A stretch of DNA of 64,000 bases from an uncultured Cohaesibacter sp. (GTDB lineage: Bacteria; Pseudomonadota; Alphaproteobacteria; Rhizobiales; Cohaesibacteraceae). Below are positions 62,243 to 64,000 of the stretch, one piece after another; position 1 is the first letter of the stretch; each line of letters starts with the position of its first letter. The notes beneath the pieces are model-generated. The model saw only the letters and a list, made by a program, of their open reading frames with translations. It did no database searches and was not told the origin of the DNA. The position numbers were made by a program, and so were the translations under genes. The DNA lies in assembly GCF_963677725.1 (NCBI RefSeq), contig NZ_OY782507.1, forward strand, positions 1,798,001 to 1,862,000. Reading direction: 5' to 3'.

Positions 62243-63424
62243 TCAGCGTCTGGGAGCGGTGAGTGCATCCAGCACCAAGGCATCCGGCAAGGTGGTGTTC
62301 GGATTGACCATGGCAAAGCCGTCGGAGAAATCCCAGTGCGCCCAGCCAAGGCAATGTCCTTCTGCTGCCGCACGCACCGCACGCAACCAGTCTGTGCGGG
62401 CAAAGCGGTCGACATCGAAATCAAGGACGCCGAATTCATTGATGATGACCGGCTTTTGATGTTGGTCAGACCATGCAGCGACGGCGGCCAGCTCCGTTTT
62501 GATCCGCGCCGCGTTCCATGGCTCCGCATAGGCATTGCGGATTTCCTTTACGGCATCCATGTCGTTCGCTTTGGAAAAGATTTTGATCTGCTTCTGGACC
62601 GCCGGATTGTCGATACTACCCGGAAAGGGCAGTTGTTTGAGGCGGGACATGAAGGATCCCTCCGCCCAGGTCATGGCCTGATGGGTGAAGAGGAAAGGGT
62701 CGTAAAAATGGATGGCATAAATGACATGCTCGCCTTTGAGCGGGGTGGCTGTCTCCAAGGGTTCGTGACGCTGAAAGACAGCGGGACCGACCACCAGACG
62801 CCGCCCCTTGTCCGCTTCATTTAACCAGGAGACCAGCTTTTGCGCCTGCGGCCACCAGACATCTTGCGGAGGTGTCGGTTCGTTCAGAAGCTCGAAATAG
62901 ACCTTGTTGCGGGGCCAGTTGCGCCCCTTGTCGACAACATGCTGCCAGATCTCCTGCAATTGATCATAAGCGCGATCCGGATGCCTGTTATGAAGTTTCT
63001 GAAAGTTGCCTCCGGGATGCATGTCAACGGTGACCGCAAAGCCAAGGCCAACCAGACGGGTGACGGTCTCGTCGAGCTGATCTAGATAGTTTCTGGCCGT
63101 TTCGGCATCATGATAGGGCGCGATCAGATACTCACCGTCGAACGGCAGCCGGATATGCTGAAGGCCCTGTTGTTTCAAGGCAATGAGCAAGGCGTCATCG
63201 GGCTTTAGGCCATTATAGAACGGATCCCAGTTGGGCAGATTGAAACCACGTGCCAGCAAGGCCAGATCATTGCCCCGTTTTAGCGGGTGATCTGCCGGGC
63301 AATGAGCATATGGGTCGGAAAGTGCGTCCCTCTCATCAGCCCAAAGCGACCTGGAGGATGTGGCAACAAGGACGCTTGCTATTAGCAACCCGGATGCCAA
63401 TCCATTTTTCAGACATGTGCGCAT
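62243..63424 (-). CDS. Secreted glycoside hydrolase family 5 (cellulase-like)
   Basis: A 393-residue exported TIM-barrel glycosidase. The signal peptide is about 1-29. GH5 landmarks are ARGFNLPNWDP, LPFDGEYLI, GFAVTVDMHPGG, the acid/base Glu in VYFELLNEPTPP (about 185) and the nucleophile Glu in KPVIINEFGVLDFD (about 326). It likely cleaves beta-1,4-glucan or a related polysaccharide. The gene lies eight bases after a WecG/TagA glycosyltransferase gene on the same strand. Such hydrolases are often part of exopolysaccharide or cellulose synthesis loci, so it may trim a self-made polymer. Confidence 0.9.
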   Translation of the reverse strand: MRTCLKNGLASGLLIASVLVATSSRSLWADERDALSDPYAHCPADHPLKRGNDLALLARGFNLPNWDPFYNGLKPDDALLIALKQQGLQHIRLPFDGEYLIAPYHDAETARNYLDQLDETVTRLVGLGFAVTVDMHPGGNFQKLHNRHPDRAYDQLQEIWQHVVDKGRNWPRNKVYFELLNEPTPPQDVWWPQAQKLVSWLNEADKGRRLVVGPAVFQRHEPLETATPLKGEHVIYAIHFYDPFLFTHQAMTWAEGSFMSRLKQLPFPGSIDNPAVQKQIKIFSKANDMDAVKEIRNAYAEPWNAARIKTELAAVAAWSDQHQKPVIINEFGVLDFDVDRFARTDWLRAVRAAAEGHCLGWAHWDFSDGFAMVNPNTTLPDALVLDALTAPRR

Positions 63425-63431
63425 GGGAACC

Positions 63432-64000
63432 TCAGCGGGTTTTCGTCAACAAAAGCCAAGCCGCATGGGGGTTGGTGGAGACATAGCGCCAAAAGAGCCG
63501 CTTTGGCTCCTGACCAATGCGATAGGCCCATTCCAGACCCCAATCCTGCATCCACTGCGGTGCGCGCTTATTTTTGCCGGACAGGAAGTTGAACAGACCG
63601 CCAGAGGTCTTGATGACGCCAACACCGGTGAGGCGGGCCTTGTTGCGGGAGACAAAATCCTGTTCGCGCGGCACGCCCATGCCGATCCAGAGGATATCCG
63701 GCTTGGCCGCATTGACTTGCTCAATCACCGCGTCCTCTTCGTCGGGCTTGACATAGCCATTGCGATAGCCAGCAAAAATCAGCTTGGGATAGCGTGCCTT
63801 CATATTGGCGACGGCGCGTTCGATCTCGTCTTGCGACGCGCCCAGAAAATAGAAGCTCACCGCTTCAGCCTCGGCCATGCGAGCGGTGTTATGGATCAGA
63901 TCGGTGGTCGCAACACGCTCGGGCAGCCTGGATTTGGCGAGCAATTTGGATGCGTGGACGAGCGGTTCACCATCCGCATGGATGATGTCGGCGTCCTCGA
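63432..64000 (-). CDS. WecG/TagA/CpsF family glycosyltransferase (N-terminus beyond window)
   Basis: The C-terminal about 189 residues of a GT26-family enzyme. The frame is open to the window edge, beginning DADIIHADGEPLVHAS, which matches the DG-P-V motif near the family N-terminus. It continues with FYFLGASQDEIERAVANMKARYPKLIFAGYRNGY, PDILWIGMGVPREQDFV and GGLFNFLSGKNKRAPQWMQDWGLEWAYRIGQEPKRL. The family adds sugars such as N-acetylmannosaminuronate to lipid-linked intermediates at the membrane. The next gene is a secreted GH5 enzyme, suggesting an exopolysaccharide locus that continues past 64000. Confidence 0.93.
   Translation of the reverse strand, partial: EDADIIHADGEPLVHASKLLAKSRLPERVATTDLIHNTARMAEAEAVSFYFLGASQDEIERAVANMKARYPKLIFAGYRNGYVKPDEEDAVIEQVNAAKPDILWIGMGVPREQDFVSRNKARLTGVGVIKTSGGLFNFLSGKNKRAPQWMQDWGLEWAYRIGQEPKRLFWRYVSTNPHAAWLLLTKTR

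Overview
The window looks like a chromosomal segment of an alphaproteobacterium of the order Hyphomicrobiales (Rhizobiales). The evidence is gene content and order: a GcrA cell-cycle regulator, an argD-argF-hslO block, an rnd-lptC-lptA-lptB-rpoN-hpf-ptsN block, an hsp20-DUF1150 pair, an M17 aminopeptidase-MarR-NlpC/P60 block, and a cpa/tad pilus locus in alphaproteobacterial order. A likely Irr-type iron control element before bfr and a possible RirA-type operator before bfd fit the same group. A marine family such as Cohaesibacteraceae or Stappiaceae is a guess. I see no prophage, transposon, CRISPR array, tRNA or rRNA.

Layout. 1-1978: NlpC/P60 hydrolase (cut by the window edge), MarR regulator and M17 aminopeptidase, all on the minus strand. 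2285-14995: Tad/Flp pilus locus. The minus-strand operon runs flp, cpaA, cpaB, cpaC, cpaD, cpaE, cpaF, tadB, tadC. A plus-strand tadD converges on tadC through a shared terminator, and a plus-strand arm holds a small secretin-N-domain protein and two TadE-like pseudopilins. 15097-17682: an orphan PhnD-like binding protein, a HAD phosphatase and a membrane-anchored retropepsin-like protease.

17874-29805: about 12 kb of nucleoside uptake and salvage genes, all on the minus strand: bmpA, a two-NBD ATPase, two permeases, cdd, purine nucleoside phosphorylase, deoC, deoA, deoB, then add and upp. Together they import nucleosides, deaminate C and A nucleosides, split them phosphorolytically, feed the pentose into glycolysis and recover uracil. 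No regulator gene lies in the cluster. Notable non-coding features are a four-unit tandem repeat at 24243-24307 and overlapping alternative hairpins between bmpA and the ATPase gene.

30423-41034: hrpB helicase, a secreted MliC-like/SH3b fusion protein, a ynjBCD-type ABC importer, bacterioferritin with its ferredoxin under iron-type operators, an SDR oxidoreductase and a DUF2189 membrane protein. 41327-46230: two-gene RND efflux pump. 46811-50189: argD-argF-hslO, with a strong terminator placed upstream of argD. 51055-52860: gcrA with a perfect DnaA box about 280 bp upstream, an N-terminally truncated L,D-transpeptidase remnant, then hsp20 and a DUF1150 gene. 52949-61568: chromate transporter, ptsN, hpf, rpoN, lptB, lptA, lptC and an RNase D-like exonuclease. 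61753-64000: small SH3 protein, secreted GH5 cellulase and a WecG/TagA glycosyltransferase cut by the window edge, probably the border of a polysaccharide locus.

No clearly new multi-gene system was found. The best leads are the regulatory DNA (gcrA upstream region, argD leader, bmpA/ATPase spacer, iron operators, rpoN flanking repeats), the L,D-transpeptidase remnant and the MliC-SH3b fusion.
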